Origin: Darksidea phi
Taxonomy: Eukaryota > Ascomycota > Dothideomycetes > Pleosporales > Lentitheciaceae
Direction of reading: 5' to 3'
DNA: 64,000 nt
NCBI GenBank assembly: GCA_030770425.1
Contig: JASJFT010000240.1
Coordinates: forward strand, 1-64,000
The notes below the pieces were generated by a model. It saw only the letters and a list, made by a program, of their open reading frames with translations, did not search any database and had not been told where the DNA came from. The position numbers and the translations under genes were made by a program. Shown here one piece after another: positions 21,556-31,799 of this stretch; position 1 is the stretch's first letter; each line of letters opens with the position of its first letter.

Positions 21556-21738
21556 CTAATACTCAGCACTACGCATCTCGTCCTTTCCTTCCTTGACCAT
21601 GTGCTTCTTACACAAGTGTACGGACGGGTCCATAGGCTCCCGCACAACTGGGGTGCACTTGACATTCGTTCCCTGCCGCTCCTCGCACTGTTTGGACTCC
21701 TCATCCTTGGTGCACCCACAAGTGTATACCCGATACAT
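21556..21738 (-). CDS. Small Cys-rich fungal protein
   Basis: Sixty residues from ATG 21738: MYRVYTCGCTK, then C-x-ERQGTNVKC and a C-terminal HLCKKH. Paired Cys/His spacing suggests a small zinc-binding fold; similar short Cys-rich proteins are frequent in fungal genomes and uncharacterised. The open frame extends four codons upstream to a GTG (VCKQ), where relatives would be expected to start MCxQ, so the original ATG may have mutated to GTG or the start may be spliced from upstream. It converges with the F-box gene, 43 bases between stop codons. Confidence 0.5.
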   Translation of the reverse strand: MYRVYTCGCTKDEESKQCEERQGTNVKCTPVVREPMDPSVHLCKKHMVKEGKDEMRSAEY

Positions 21739-22069
21739 TTGTTTGCACACGGTCGTCGTATTCGGTTTGAAGTGTCTGTTCGGTACCGTTTCTGAGGAGG
21801 TTTGACTGTCAGCCTCGAAGATCTAGTCAGGTACATCAATTCAGGGCCACAGTACCGAGATGCAGTGTATTGGGTTGGCGTTTATCTCGAATACATACTG
21901 GTATATTTATAACCCTGCAGAGATGTTTGCTTTTCGGCGGCAACGTAACATGGTCACGCCCCACTTATCAGAGACCAACGTGAGATCCAAAGATTTTTCT
22001 GCCCGACGTTCAACACCAGCGACAGTAACAGCGCCAGTTGCTCCTAATCTTCAACGACATTCTCCAGTT

Positions 22070-22864
22070 ATGGAAGTCGCCAAAAACAACAACGTCCAAC
22101 TGCTGGCAACGCTCGTGGACTCCGACAATAGAGAAGAGAGCGAATACCGTCTCCTTGTGGACGGCACCCATGTCAAGTACGTTGCCGTGGCACCCGGCAT
22201 CCTCCCGAAGGACGACCGGACATTCGCGCCAGCAGTGCTAGCCGGCCTACCACCGTTGCCCCTAGGTAACTGGAACATGGGCCATGTCGGTTACGACAGC
22301 GCCAGTGGAGAGCCAGTCTTTCTCCGTACCGCAAAGGCCAACTTACCAGGCATCAAAACCATATGGCACGCAACCTGTATCGACCATCTGGAGCTTCGAA
22401 AGCTAGAGCGTCTTCGCCAGAACATCCACATCGTGTCATATCCACTGTTCGATCGCCCCGTGGTGGCCAAATTCACCGAGTTTCCCTGGCAGACGCCTTA
22501 TCTCGAGGCCGAGACGGCAGCCTATCAGTGGATTGAGGGCTCAGACATTGCCCCCCGCTTCCTGGGCCATCTCACTGAAGAGGGCCGGGCCGTCGGCTTC
22601 ATCTTAGAGCACATCGGCAACGCCAGGACGGCAGGGCCTGGAGATCTCGCAGCATGCCAGAGCGTCCTAAAGAAGCTGCATTCACTGGGCGTCAAGCACG
22701 GCGATATCAACAAGCATAATTTCCTGGTGCAGCGCGATGGCAGAGTAGTCCTTCTAGACTTTGAGACGGCGAAGAAGGACGCCTCTATAGACGAGCTGGA
22801 GGCCGAGTATCAGCAGCTGACCAAGTCACTGCAAGACCCATCTTTGCGAGGTGCGATTCGTTAG
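22070..22864 (+). CDS. Fungal kinase-like (APH/RIO-fold) protein
   Basis: A 264-aa protein from ATG 22070 (MEVAKNNNVQLLATLVD). The frame is open to an upstream ATG at 21860, but those 70 extra residues look like translated 5' UTR. The C-terminal half carries a kinase catalytic loop, HGDINKHNF (His about 210, Asp 212, Asn 217), and a metal-binding DFE (about 230) in place of DFG. An acidic Glu-rich tail follows. This is a fungal family often mislabelled alpha-galactosidase A in databases; I see no glycosidase feature. The glycine-rich loop is not obvious, so activity is uncertain; a small-molecule or protein phosphotransferase or pseudokinase is possible. Confidence 0.75.
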   Translation: MEVAKNNNVQLLATLVDSDNREESEYRLLVDGTHVKYVAVAPGILPKDDRTFAPAVLAGLPPLPLGNWNMGHVGYDSASGEPVFLRTAKANLPGIKTIWHATCIDHLELRKLERLRQNIHIVSYPLFDRPVVAKFTEFPWQTPYLEAETAAYQWIEGSDIAPRFLGHLTEEGRAVGFILEHIGNARTAGPGDLAACQSVLKKLHSLGVKHGDINKHNFLVQRDGRVVLLDFETAKKDASIDELEAEYQQLTKSLQDPSLRGAIR

Positions 22865-23067
22865 CTGCCACGCTCAGCGAGCAGATGCCACCATAGGTTC
22901 CTATAGTTGTACGTAATTGTTCCTTACCCGGAGGAGGATTTGGGACGGAAGGTTCAACTCTGGTCGGACTTGCGGCTGTGTGCCTAGGTAGTTGCAAAAA
23001 GAGAGATATTATTCTGTAGAGTCGAAAGGAGCCCATTCTAGCCCTTACATGGAATTCCTAATGTATT

Positions 23068-23409
23068 ATGCGTGCGATAGTAGTAAAAGGCAACTGCTAT
23101 GTTAACCTAGGGTCGCCTAAATCAACCCCCCAGACAAAGAGGCTGCTGCCACAACACCCTGAGTGGGAGAGATATGGCGATGTCCCAGCGAGTGAGCGTA
23201 TCAGCCTTCTGGACCGCATGAACGTCACTCTGAATGCCGAAAGCATCCCTCCAATAACTGCAAACGTCCTGAAATGGCGGATGTCTCATCTCATCTGCGA
23301 GTACAGAAGAAAAAAGCCCTCTGGGCCAGTGGAACCGCCCCCACCCGAGGAAAACGAGGAAGGCCGGAGGACGCAGGGTTTCTCGTATGACCCTATCAGA
23401 GACTTATAG
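23068..23409 (+). CDS. Hypothetical protein (possibly 5' half of a split gene)
   Basis: A 113-aa ORF with ATG 23068. It has a folded-looking middle (HPEWERYGDVPASERISLLD, then LKWRMSHLICEYRRKKP) and a Pro/Glu-rich end. Beyond the TAG stop the same frame stays open for more than 40 codons, and a TAG can arise from CAG by RIP, so the gene may be truncated by a nonsense mutation. No family recognised. Confidence 0.4.
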   Translation: MRAIVVKGNCYVNLGSPKSTPQTKRLLPQHPEWERYGDVPASERISLLDRMNVTLNAESIPPITANVLKWRMSHLICEYRRKKPSGPVEPPPPEENEEGRRTQGFSYDPIRDL

Positions 23410-23782
23410 TCGTCAACTGCCGACGCGGCCATCAAGGCACCAAGCCCGACGCACTCACCGGGAGCCGCTAACACCAGGTACAAGCCTCACCAAGCCCAAC
23501 GCGACCTCGACGGTCAAACAAGCTGGCACCGATGTCGCCGCGATCGACCCCACGACCGAACAAGCCGACCCCGAGGTCTCCGCGATAGCCACAACCGAGA
23601 CACAGGTGGCGGAGATGGCATACAATAAGGGAGGTGACGCACGACACACGATACATATGGCCAAGGGCATGTTAGGGGAACTTGTCGAAAAGGTGACGGA
23701 CTTTGCCTTGATGTGTCAGATCAGCGAGGAGTTATTTGAAGAATCGCTCATGTTAGCCTCCTTGTCGCCGATTAGCCCATAG
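23387..23782 (+). CDS. Hypothetical low-complexity protein
   Basis: A 131-aa ORF overlapping the previous one by 23 bases in another frame. The first ~75 residues are Thr/Ala/Pro-rich and disordered; the rest (MAKGMLGELVEKVTDFALMC...) looks helical. It may be the 3' part of the preceding gene reached through an intron or a frameshift. Function unknown. Confidence 0.35.
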   Translation: MTLSETYSRQLPTRPSRHQARRTHREPLTPGTSLTKPNATSTVKQAGTDVAAIDPTTEQADPEVSAIATTETQVAEMAYNKGGDARHTIHMAKGMLGELVEKVTDFALMCQISEELFEESLMLASLSPISP

Positions 23783-23870
23783 GGGGAGTCATTAAGGAAC
23801 CCTGCGGAGTTGGTGACGCCGCCAACGGCTGCTCAGCAGCTGATCTCATCGTCAGGATTGAGGCCGCCTA

Positions 23871-23977
23871 CCCGTTGGATGAGGACCTCTAGCGTATTAT
23901 GAAGGCCAAACATCCCGCAGGTGAACGCTTTTGCGAAACGAATCGCGATCCATACGGACACCTACCACTGCGCTGGC
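23871..23977 (+). repeat. About 100-bp dispersed repeat, copy 1
   Basis: Nearly identical to the reverse complement of 34484-34584; the core from GTTGGATGAGG to ATCCATACGGA differs by one base. It encodes a short open peptide starting MKAKHPAGE. Copy 2 abuts an LTR fragment, so the unit may belong to a transposable element. Confidence 0.85.
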
Positions 23978-24119
23978 GCATGCTCGATCGGCGGAGCAAC
24001 ACGCTTCTGCCATCCGGCTCCAACCATCAAACTCGGTGAATGCAAGGACTGGTGGTCCGATAGCACGCTCCGGCTCAGACTGCGAGTACGATGAGAAGAG
24101 CTCAAGTTCTGGATTACCT

Positions 24120-24787
24120 TTACAAACCGATATATTGCCTAAGTGATCGAAACTCTACTACGAACCAACGGCACCACCACTCCCGACCGTATCCGCTTCG
24201 TTGATCGACTTTGAGAGTCATACCAGCATGAACACACCTCCATCGACACTGCAGTTGAGGAGAACTCCGGCGAAAACGACGAGTACCCGTCCAGGACGAC
24301 AGCTTCGAATCCTTGAGCGGCGAGGGCGCCATCGTAAGGACGGCAGCAAATACTGCAACAGGAACGGGGGATGATAGTGACAGCAAGGACGGAAGATTCA
24401 AATTTCGAAGAGTTGACCTCCGGTCTGGGACAAGCAAACGACGGTGACAGTAGCATCTGGAGCAGCTCCTCTGCACAAAACTTCCAAAGGTCTCCTCCAC
24501 CCCCACTTTCATTTCGCCCACTCTTTCTCCCCAGACCAGCACGCTGCTATCGCTGGGTAGGCGGAATCTGGGGAAGGAGATATGGACGGTTGTGACGGTC
24601 GTAGTACTGCTGGGAAATGTGTTGGCATGACTGGAGCTTCCGGCGCTTGCGCCAAAGTGTGACTTTGACAAGGCTGGTGAAGGTTAGCGTATATACTGGA
24701 AAGGCGAAGGAGCAGGCGGAACTTACGGTAGTGGCGCTGAGCGATGCGGTCCCGAATCCGTTTACGCTCGGCCCGATTCGATATCAT
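24120..24787 (-). CDS. bZIP-like basic region fragment
   Basis: From ATG 24787 the reverse strand reads MISNRAERKRIRDRIAQRHY, a clear fungal bZIP basic region (R-x-RIAQR-x-x-R). A 53-nt intron follows (24674-24726; donor GTAAGT, branch GCTAAC, acceptor CAG). The second exon (24120-24673) is open but Ser/Thr/Pro/Arg-rich, with no leucine heptad, so the zipper is missing. An open frame precedes the ATG to a TTG at 24913, where a better start may come from an upstream exon. DNA binding without a zipper is unlikely; a damaged gene or wrong downstream exons are both possible. Confidence 0.45.
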
Positions 24788-25008
24788 GGCTTGGGAAGGG
24801 GAGGCTCCACCGACGATGCTTGCCAGTTTCTCTTTCCACGTCCCGGGCTTCTGTCTTGCAAGTATGCTGCTGCCTTGTGGTCGATCGGTAGATAGCTCAA
24901 ACACGGGTTCCAATAGTGCTCAGTCTTTCACGCTGGTATGCGCGTACTATGACGAGTACTCTGACGAAGACGTGTTGCGCCTGAATTTGCACTTCTATCA
25001 CCGTCTCC

Positions 25009-26257
25009 TCATTTGGTCCTCTTTAATTGTGACTCGGGGGTTTCCTCATCACACTGCTTCATCTTCTTGCTCTTTCCCTCAGTCACCATCAGACACGCCT
25101 CTTGGATAGCCCACTGCACTCGTTTTCTTTGGTGGAAGGCAGCTCTGCGCGCCTGTGTATACGCTTCCGTCTCTCGAATGAAGTCGCCAATAGATTTTCG
25201 GCTCGGATCCCGGTCAGCTCGAGCTGCTGCCAACTCCTCGACCATGTTGACACCTTTCCCACTCAGACTACGCTATCGAGTTCCATTCGGCTACTTTGCC
25301 TTGGGCAGCCTCCTCATGTATCGGTGGTATTTCGGTTCCAGAGATTCCGTAGTGACAGTCAGCTGTCTGTTTAGTGGGACTTTCCTCAACTACAATGCTG
25401 GAGTGAAGCGGTAGGGTGTGAGGCGTATCTTGACTACGTGACTGTAGGCAGAAAATGTTCGATCCTTAGATAGTCCTCAGGATGCTGACATCTGTTGTCA
25501 CTGCCGTCGGATTGTCTCGTTGAAAGAAGGGTCGGATACCATCGCTTTTGCACCCGTCCCCTCATATTTGCGTTTGCTTGCTTTGAAGAACGCAGAAAGT
25601 CCCACCTCGGTAGCAACCAACCCTTAACTGTCCCATTGCGATTTACGAAAGTCCCACCACCGCATAAATTGCCTCGAAAAGACCGTCTTTATCTCTCCAG
25701 CCCCGGTCCCAGAGTCTGGATCATCACTAAGCCATGACAGAACCGCTTTATATCTGGCCATGGGCGCAGCGAGGATGTCGGACAGCTCCTGGATCGAGCA
25801 CGCCGAACGGCCGCCATCTTCGATGAGCTCCTGGCAACTTGATATTTCGAGGTCTTTGGCGGCGATAGGTGGCAGAGGGTTCACAATCGAGTCGGGCCGC
25901 GGTCATGAGGGATAGAGGTCCAGAGAGTCGTCTTGCGTACTGGCCACAGTCTGTAGGCGCGCTTGAAGTTCATCGATCCCGATCGGTAGCAGCAAAGCTG
26001 CTTGACTGGCCAAGAAACGCTTGTTAGCTTGGGACAGGCGAATGCACTGACTATTGCGAACCCTCTCACCTGAGTCTCTGCATTAAGTCATCGCGCTGGC
26101 GCTCCCGAAGCGACTCTATACCAGCAAGACTCGAAATGTCGAATTCCCCACCACATTCCTGTGTACTCAGATAGCGAACGAGCTGTTCTTCATGGTACGC
26201 TAGGAGGTCCGTGGCAGTCATAGCATAATCCTCGGCTTCCGATCCAGCGACCGACAT
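25009..26257 (-). pseudogene. Decayed fungal gene of unknown function with several in-frame stops
   Basis: ATG at 26257 opens a 63-codon first exon (ATDLLAYHEEQLVRYLST), a typical intron follows (GTGAGA donor at about 26069, GCTAAC branch, CCAG acceptor at about 26008), and then one reading line continues to the C-terminus at 25009 through LQARLQTVASTQDD, RWWDFRKSQW, GLSAFFKASKRKYEG and KSIGDFIRETEAY. It is interrupted by at least six stop codons, including TGA near 25905 and TAA near 25624. The layout matches a conserved fungal family of roughly 450 residues with no known role. The protein-like quality between the stops and the intact ends say it decayed by point mutation. Confidence 0.75.
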
Positions 26258-26955
26258 TTGAGGGATCGCGCGCTCGGAGTACGGCCAGCGTTGTAGGTGA
26301 GTCGAGAGGTGGGCCGCGCGCGGAAAATGTGAGGTGGGGAGCGCGTGTTGTCATTGGCTAGTGCCTGCAACTGCATCATCGGCTGTGGTGCCAAACATTG
26401 CCGCCCAGGGGTGTTGCTCAAGAGTCAAAGACGCCCAAGGGCTGCGCAACCCTCTACTTTCCATAGCTGTTTATTGGGCACCTATCTCCTTTCTCCTCAA
26501 CACTTTATAATACCTCGACACATGGTTTCGAACACTGTTTGTGTACCCGTGTTAGGCTTCTTATGTACAGGCCGCGTCCATCATCCACCCGTCCCTCATG
26601 CTCCGTTTGTGGGCTGGCTGTATTGGATTGATGGCACGTTGTTGATCTGCTGAAGAGCGGGGGAGCGACAACGGTAAATGTCCCTCTGAACAGCTTCTCT
26701 TGCGCATCGATTGACTTCCCCTGGGAGCCTCGACGGCCTTTTCTTCGCCAATGAGGCAGCGAACGATGAAGAATGCATTATTCTCTTCTGGGTCCTCGGT
26801 CTGGCCCCAACAGTTCCGAGTTCTGTAGCGTCACTGCCGTCGCTGCTTGCGAAGCTTGCTCGTTGAGGACCCACAGAGTGCCACAGCAAGCCATCCACCG
26901 TGCTTCCCTGTGGCAGGGCCTCAGTAGTTTCCGGAACCTGGCTCAGCCAAGTTTC
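26258..26955. other. Relic stretch between two pseudogenes
   Basis: The reverse frame 26596-26970 is open for 124 codons but is not recognisable. A different reverse frame reads ENNAFFIVRCLIGEEKAVEA, possibly a decayed exon. The kinase C-lobe expected after the relic at 26960-27950 is not found here. Confidence 0.4.
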
Positions 26956-26959
26956 AGGG

Positions 26960-27950
26960 TCTGGGAGCATTTAGCCACTCTCGAGGGTTGGCAAGTTGGT
27001 GTAGTTGTCGAGCGAGCCGCCAGGGACGTACTCGAATTCCAGTTTTGGATAGAGAGAGAAAGCCGCATGTCGGAATGCAACAATATGTTCCTAAGATCTC
27101 GAGCATCAGCGGTCAGTGGGAGCAAACACGAGGATTCTGGGACCTCAGTAGTAACATGAGATATGCTCTGCATTATTTCCGCCTCTTTTCTCCAGGTCTC
27201 CTCGCTGAAGTTGCGGCTTTTGGTAAGCTTTGCAGCGGCTGCTTCACAACAAACTCTTCTCTAGTCGTCAAATCCCACACATATGTCACAACCCCATAAG
27301 TACCCTCGCCAATTCGTTCCTTGTAGAGAATCGGGCGGGGGGCGGGAGCCCATCGATGGCGTCTGTTGCCCGCTAGGGAGCCGAGTGTCTTGAGCGCTCT
27401 GGATGTTGAGAGAGGTGAACAGGTTCTCCAGATCTTCCGTGCCCGTGCGTGCGGAAATTTCTCACCTTGTCGATGTATTCCGGGGATATACAGTCATGAT
27501 CAGGCACAATGAGCTTGAACTAAACAAGGTCTGAGAATTGGTGGTTTGCCATTTGGAATGCTGGGACCTTCCAGCGGCTAGTCGAAATTGAACAAGCGCT
27601 CCCCCTCCTCCCCATTGTAGGTAACTTTTGTTCCACCCGTGGAGCCCAAGTCTCTTATTATCGGTCTGTTCTGGTGGTCAAAGGTGATGGCGAAGTGGTA
27701 TTTGCTGATACCCGAAGTCGGCGTTCGCGGCGCACCCGCCTACCGCACCAGCACGAGCCCTAGCACCACGACCGAACCTCACCGCGAGGGAATCAGTATT
27801 CTGGAGGAGTCCGTACTCCACTGGGAGCTCCGTCCCACCTTGTTCTCCTCGAGGATGCCGCGTTGCTTTGGCGAATCGTGGCGAGCCGCGACAAACCGCA
27901 ACTTGTTCTCGGGCTTAGAAGTCGCAAAGGCCGCCCATTAGATTCAGAAA
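26960..27950 (-). pseudogene. FHA-domain protein kinase pseudogene, C-lobe missing
   Basis: The reverse strand holds an FHA domain (about 27730-27560: SGISKYHFAITFDHQNRP, then RDLGSTGGT). After a stop-interrupted linker comes a kinase N-lobe (about 27350-26970): a glycine-rich loop IGEGTYGVV, a VAIK-type Lys in FVVKQP, and EYVPGGSLDNY for the hinge. The pieces lie in different frames and contain several stops. No HRD catalytic loop or DFG is found downstream, so the catalytic lobe is lost. FHA-kinases of this kind are expanded in many filamentous fungi. N-terminal coding may extend to about 28185. Confidence 0.75.
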
Positions 27951-28185
27951 TGTCATAGAACTCGGAAGAATGAGAGATAAGAGTCCCACGCATGGCTAGA
28001 CGAGAAGAAGGGGTTATGCAACCCCTGGTCATCCTTGCAACTTTGATAGGTGTCTCATGACCGGAATCTGACTGACAAGCGCTGGCCGTCTCGTTCGGTA
28101 TGTTTTGCTTCATCGAGGCAATAGTGGCGTGAAGCTGCCTTGGCACGGAAAAAGTACAGCCTTTTGCAATAGGAAGACTTCGCAC

Positions 28186-29264
28186 TTGGGCTTGAGGGAC
28201 AAGACGTGGCAGAACGTGTCACAACACAAAGCCACGTCGTGGTCTCACCCCTTGCGTTCGAGCAACTGAATGCGTTGCGTACATCTGGCTGCGTTGGCAT
28301 GCGTACGGCGTATGCACATACGCGCACAGGGTGACCGACGGGGTGGAGGTGACCAGCTACGTCGAGATCTACACCTTTATCACGCAGAAACAGGGAGCAA
28401 CTTGTGGCGTACGATGACTTGATGCACATAGACGTGCTATGAACCAACGTGATGTAGACATCAGCGCTTGTTCGTTCACAATCTCGGCCGTTCTGTGAGG
28501 TAGACAATGCAATGCATGATCGCCAGCTGCAGGTTGCGGTTGCACTTGTAGCAGACAGCGGTATCGGCCCCGGACGACCTCTGCATGCGCCTCGAGAGCG
28601 TCGCGACGTCGATGTAGTTGTTCCGCACGTGTGCTGGCGGAATGTTATACACGGTGATGTGCTTGATTATGGACTTGGCGGGCGCACGGCCAGCGACGAC
28701 GGCATGATCAACGATCAACACCATGGAATCGCCAGCCATTCGAGGTGAGCATCAAGCGAATCTCCGTTACTAGGAGTGTGCTGACGTGTAATCATAGCTT
28801 CCTGGACAGCTTTGTCGTCGCCCGTTCAAACCCCCCAAGCGCCTGAGTCAGTCATCGTTTGTTGTGGAAGAAGCGTTTTCTCACTGAGTCACCGCCTCCA
28901 AAGGCGGCGAAGGAAGGAAAAGGCGCTTGGATAGGGATATTAATAAAGAGCAGTACTTGGGCTCGCTTCCTAGCAATTGGTCAGACAGGGCTTGGAGGTT
29001 GTCAGCGGGCTGCACATGTGAACATGGCGCTAGGTGGACCCTTCTCTCTAAGGCGTAGCGGTGGCTGTGGTATTCCAGCCTTCCTTTTACCGGTACCAGA
29101 AGTCGTGGTGGCAGGGTAAGGATCAGAAGTAGACCGGAGGATTGCCGAGGTTCTCGGGAACGATAAGATAGTGGGATGCACGGACCAGGCTGTTGATAAT
29201 TTTCCATGACTACAAGCTATACCGCATCGCACCTCAACATCAGATTCCCCGTAACGCAGGTTCC
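28186..29264. other. Intergenic stretch with one weak reverse ORF
   Basis: Apart from the ORF at 28476-28739 nothing gene-like stands out. The part nearest 29265 is the presumed promoter of the AIM9-like gene. Confidence 0.35.
28476..28739 (-). CDS. Hypothetical short protein
   Basis: An 87-residue ORF with ATG at 28739. It opens with a hydrophobic segment (DSMVLIVDHAVVAGRAP), followed by a mixed middle and a CYKC pair near residue 67. No family recognised. It could be an exon or a chance ORF. Confidence 0.3.
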   Translation of the reverse strand: MAGDSMVLIVDHAVVAGRAPAKSIIKHITVYNIPPAHVRNNYIDVATLSRRMQRSSGADTAVCYKCNRNLQLAIMHCIVYLTERPRL

Positions 29265-31104
29265 ATGTCGTCGTTATTGAGGGCATTTCGCAAACGTCTT
29301 CTACGTGCATCCCTAATGTCGTCCTCGCAATATCCACGAAATGTCTCTATTACGTGCCGTGGTAAACCCTTACCGATCCTTTCCCCTCGTCTCTACCGCT
29401 AACTACATTACTAGGTAAACCCATTGGACACGAGGATCTTTACCGATATACGAATGGCCGGTTTCTTGTTGATGAACCGTTCCAATGCAAGCGTCGCCAT
29501 GTAGCATTCGACGTGCCCAAACTTTGCGACATAGCTGCTTCGGTCGGACCGTCAAAGTCTCCAGTCGTAGCAATCGAGAAGTTAGAAGGGGGGTTCAGCA
29601 AGGCTCTATTGATGAGGAAGGAAGATGGGACGGAGCTTATTGCTAAAATCCCTTGCCCTAATGCGGGACCATTGCACTACACAACAGCGTCTGAGGTCGC
29701 CGTTCTACAATACGGTAATTTTGTAATTGATCTTAAGTCTTTCATCTGAGCTAACCATTTAAACTTAATTTAGTTAAAGATTATACGACTATTCCGGTTC
29801 CGGAAGTATTCACGTGGAGCTCCGATCATTCGAATCCAGTCGGCTGCGAGTACATCATTATGGAGAAAGCTGCGGGAACACAGCTGTTCAAAGTGTGGAG
29901 TGATATGCATGAATCAAGCCGATTAGCTCTCATTAAGAAGTTAACCGAGCTCGAAAGTCAGCTAGCGGCCCTTAATTTTCCTGCCTCAGGACATCTGTAC
30001 CTACGCCAGTCTACCGCGGATGAGGCCAAGCGAACGGTCTTGGATTCAACAATCGATCCTTCAGACTCCTATTGCATTGGGCGATCCTGTGATCGATCAT
30101 GGCTTACTGAATCGAACGCGGAAGGTGCCAAAGTCGAACCACATCAAGGGCCTTGTAAGCATTCTCCATCTAACGCTATGTTCAATTTGGATTCTAATAG
30201 TGGCCTATGCATAGGGACTTCGATTTCTGCTTATGGAATTGCTCTAGCGAAACGAGAGATTTCACGCATTCTACACGCTCCTAGACCTGCTACATCCACC
30301 ATCCGTCGCGATACAAGCCGTGAGCAAGTATCCCTACTCGAGAAAACCGTCAACCTTCTACATATACTAGAAGCTAGTGACGTCCTAAAGAGATATGGAA
30401 AGCCTACGCTTTGGCACACAGATTTGCATATGGGAAATATCTACGTTTCCGAGACCGAACCCGCTCAGATTCTATCTATTATAGATTGGCAATCTATATC
30501 CGTGTCTCCCTTGTTCCTGCAGGTCGGTTGGCCTGTTTTTCTTAAGCCACCAAAAGGCTACACCACAGGTTTCAAGAAGCCTACTTTACTGGAGAACTAT
30601 GAACAACTCTCTTCCGAAGACAAGGACCTAGCGATGTATAAGTGGAAGCAGGCGACATGGACAAAGGCGTATGAAGTCGGTAGCTACCTCAACGATATAG
30701 AAGCGTATCATGCCATGAACGTCCCCCGAGTCTTCCGAGAGCTATTTTTTCGATGTGGAAGTACGTGGGAAGAAGGGATTGTCCCACTTCGCGCATGTCT
30801 GATTGAATTATTTCAATCTTGGGAGAGCTTAGGGCTTCCTAGTGAGTGTCCCTACACTTTCCGGGATGATGAGATCAAGACACACGAAACGGAGTTCAAG
30901 CAATACGAAGAATGGCACAGAATACAAGAGTTTACTAGAGAATACCTGGATACAGACGCAGAGGGGTGGATATCACCAGAAGAAAATTTTGAAGAAAAGC
31001 GCGAGCAGAACAAAGCTCTCTTCGATATTTTGGTAACGCAGATGGCCGGAGAAAAATCACGGGAAGAGCTACGAGCGATGTGGCCGTTCTCAAACCATTT
31101 GTGA
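29265..31104 (+). CDS. AIM9-like phosphotransferase (APH fold)
   Basis: Exons 29265-29361, 29415-29714 and 29774-31104 give 575 aa. The 53- and 59-nt introns have CTAAC branch sites and TAG acceptors, and frame is kept across both. The first ~33 residues are Arg/Ser-rich (MSSLLRAFRKRLLRASLMSS), fitting a mitochondrial presequence. Then follow YRYTNGRFLVDEPF, the family core EKLEGGFSKALLMRKEDG with a Lys-containing strand (LIAKIPC), YIIMEKAAGTQLFKVW, the Brenner motif HTDLHMGNI at about 346-354, and IIDWQS for the metal site. The C-terminus matches the family (LDTDAEGW, MWPFS). Members are annotated as altered inheritance of mitochondria protein 9; their substrate is unknown. The catalytic residues are kept and the gene appears intact. 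A Cys/Asn/Ser-rich insertion lies near residues 250-285. Confidence 0.85.
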
Positions 31105-31314
31105 AAACTTGACCCGAAGAGAGTTTGTGATGCGTGGTGAAGGCTGGCCGTTGCAAGCGCACATCTTCTACTCCTGCGATGGGATCGTTCTTTGGCTACG
31201 AACATGTGTAATAGAAATATGACATTTTCATTTCCTAGCTACACGATTCCAAGATAACGTCACCTCAAACCGACAGATATCCATCAGAACTATCCCCCAT
31301 ACCTTTCCGACAAT

Positions 31315-31797
31315 CTACTTTCCAGTCCTCGATCTTATTTTGTCATGGAGGCCCCTCATGTTCCAAACGTTGGCTGGATTTCTTTTATTAGCGGGGGGTC
31401 CAGGACCATCATCGCCGAGTTTTGTCACATACAGCGTTTACGGCAAGTTTCTCTTCGCTTGGCCTTCAAGGTCGGCCCAAAGTGCTTCGGCAGCACTTTT
31501 TTGGTCATCTGGCGGCGTGTCTTCTTGAATTGTACCAACGGCAAGATTGGCATGCGTTCCATTCTTCTCTCTGAATTTCACGAGAGATTCGTTTTTGGCC
31601 TGAGAGTTCACTTGAAGATATACTTTCTTAACTCCGTTCTAGGATTCGCCGGCATCGAGACGCATCTGGAAGTCCTTATCATTGGTTCCCGCTTGTACTG
31701 GGGCGATTCGTTTTCCTAGTGTTTGTTTGTTGTATAGCTTCTTGTACACGTTGTTCTTGAAGAGTGAGTCTCCGAAGGACTTGAGAACTTTCGACAT
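31315..31797 (-). pseudogene. 161-codon gene with two in-frame stops
   Basis: From ATG 31797 one frame runs to a terminal TAG at 31315. It reads as a coherent soluble protein (MSKVLKSFGDSLFKNNVYKK, TLGKRIAPVQAGTND, EDTPPDDQKSAAEALWADLE, NVWNMRGLHDK) but has a TAG at 31641 and a TAA at 31440. No frameshift is needed. Family not recognised. The coherence across both stops indicates a recently inactivated gene; read-through or sequence error is less likely. The forward ORF at 31345-31719 is its antisense shadow. Confidence 0.65.
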
Positions 31798-31799
31798 GA

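Noticed and set aside
22070..22864. Alpha-galactosidase A, the label this family often carries
   Set aside because: No glycosidase motif is visible; the sequence shows a kinase-type HGD...N loop and DFE.
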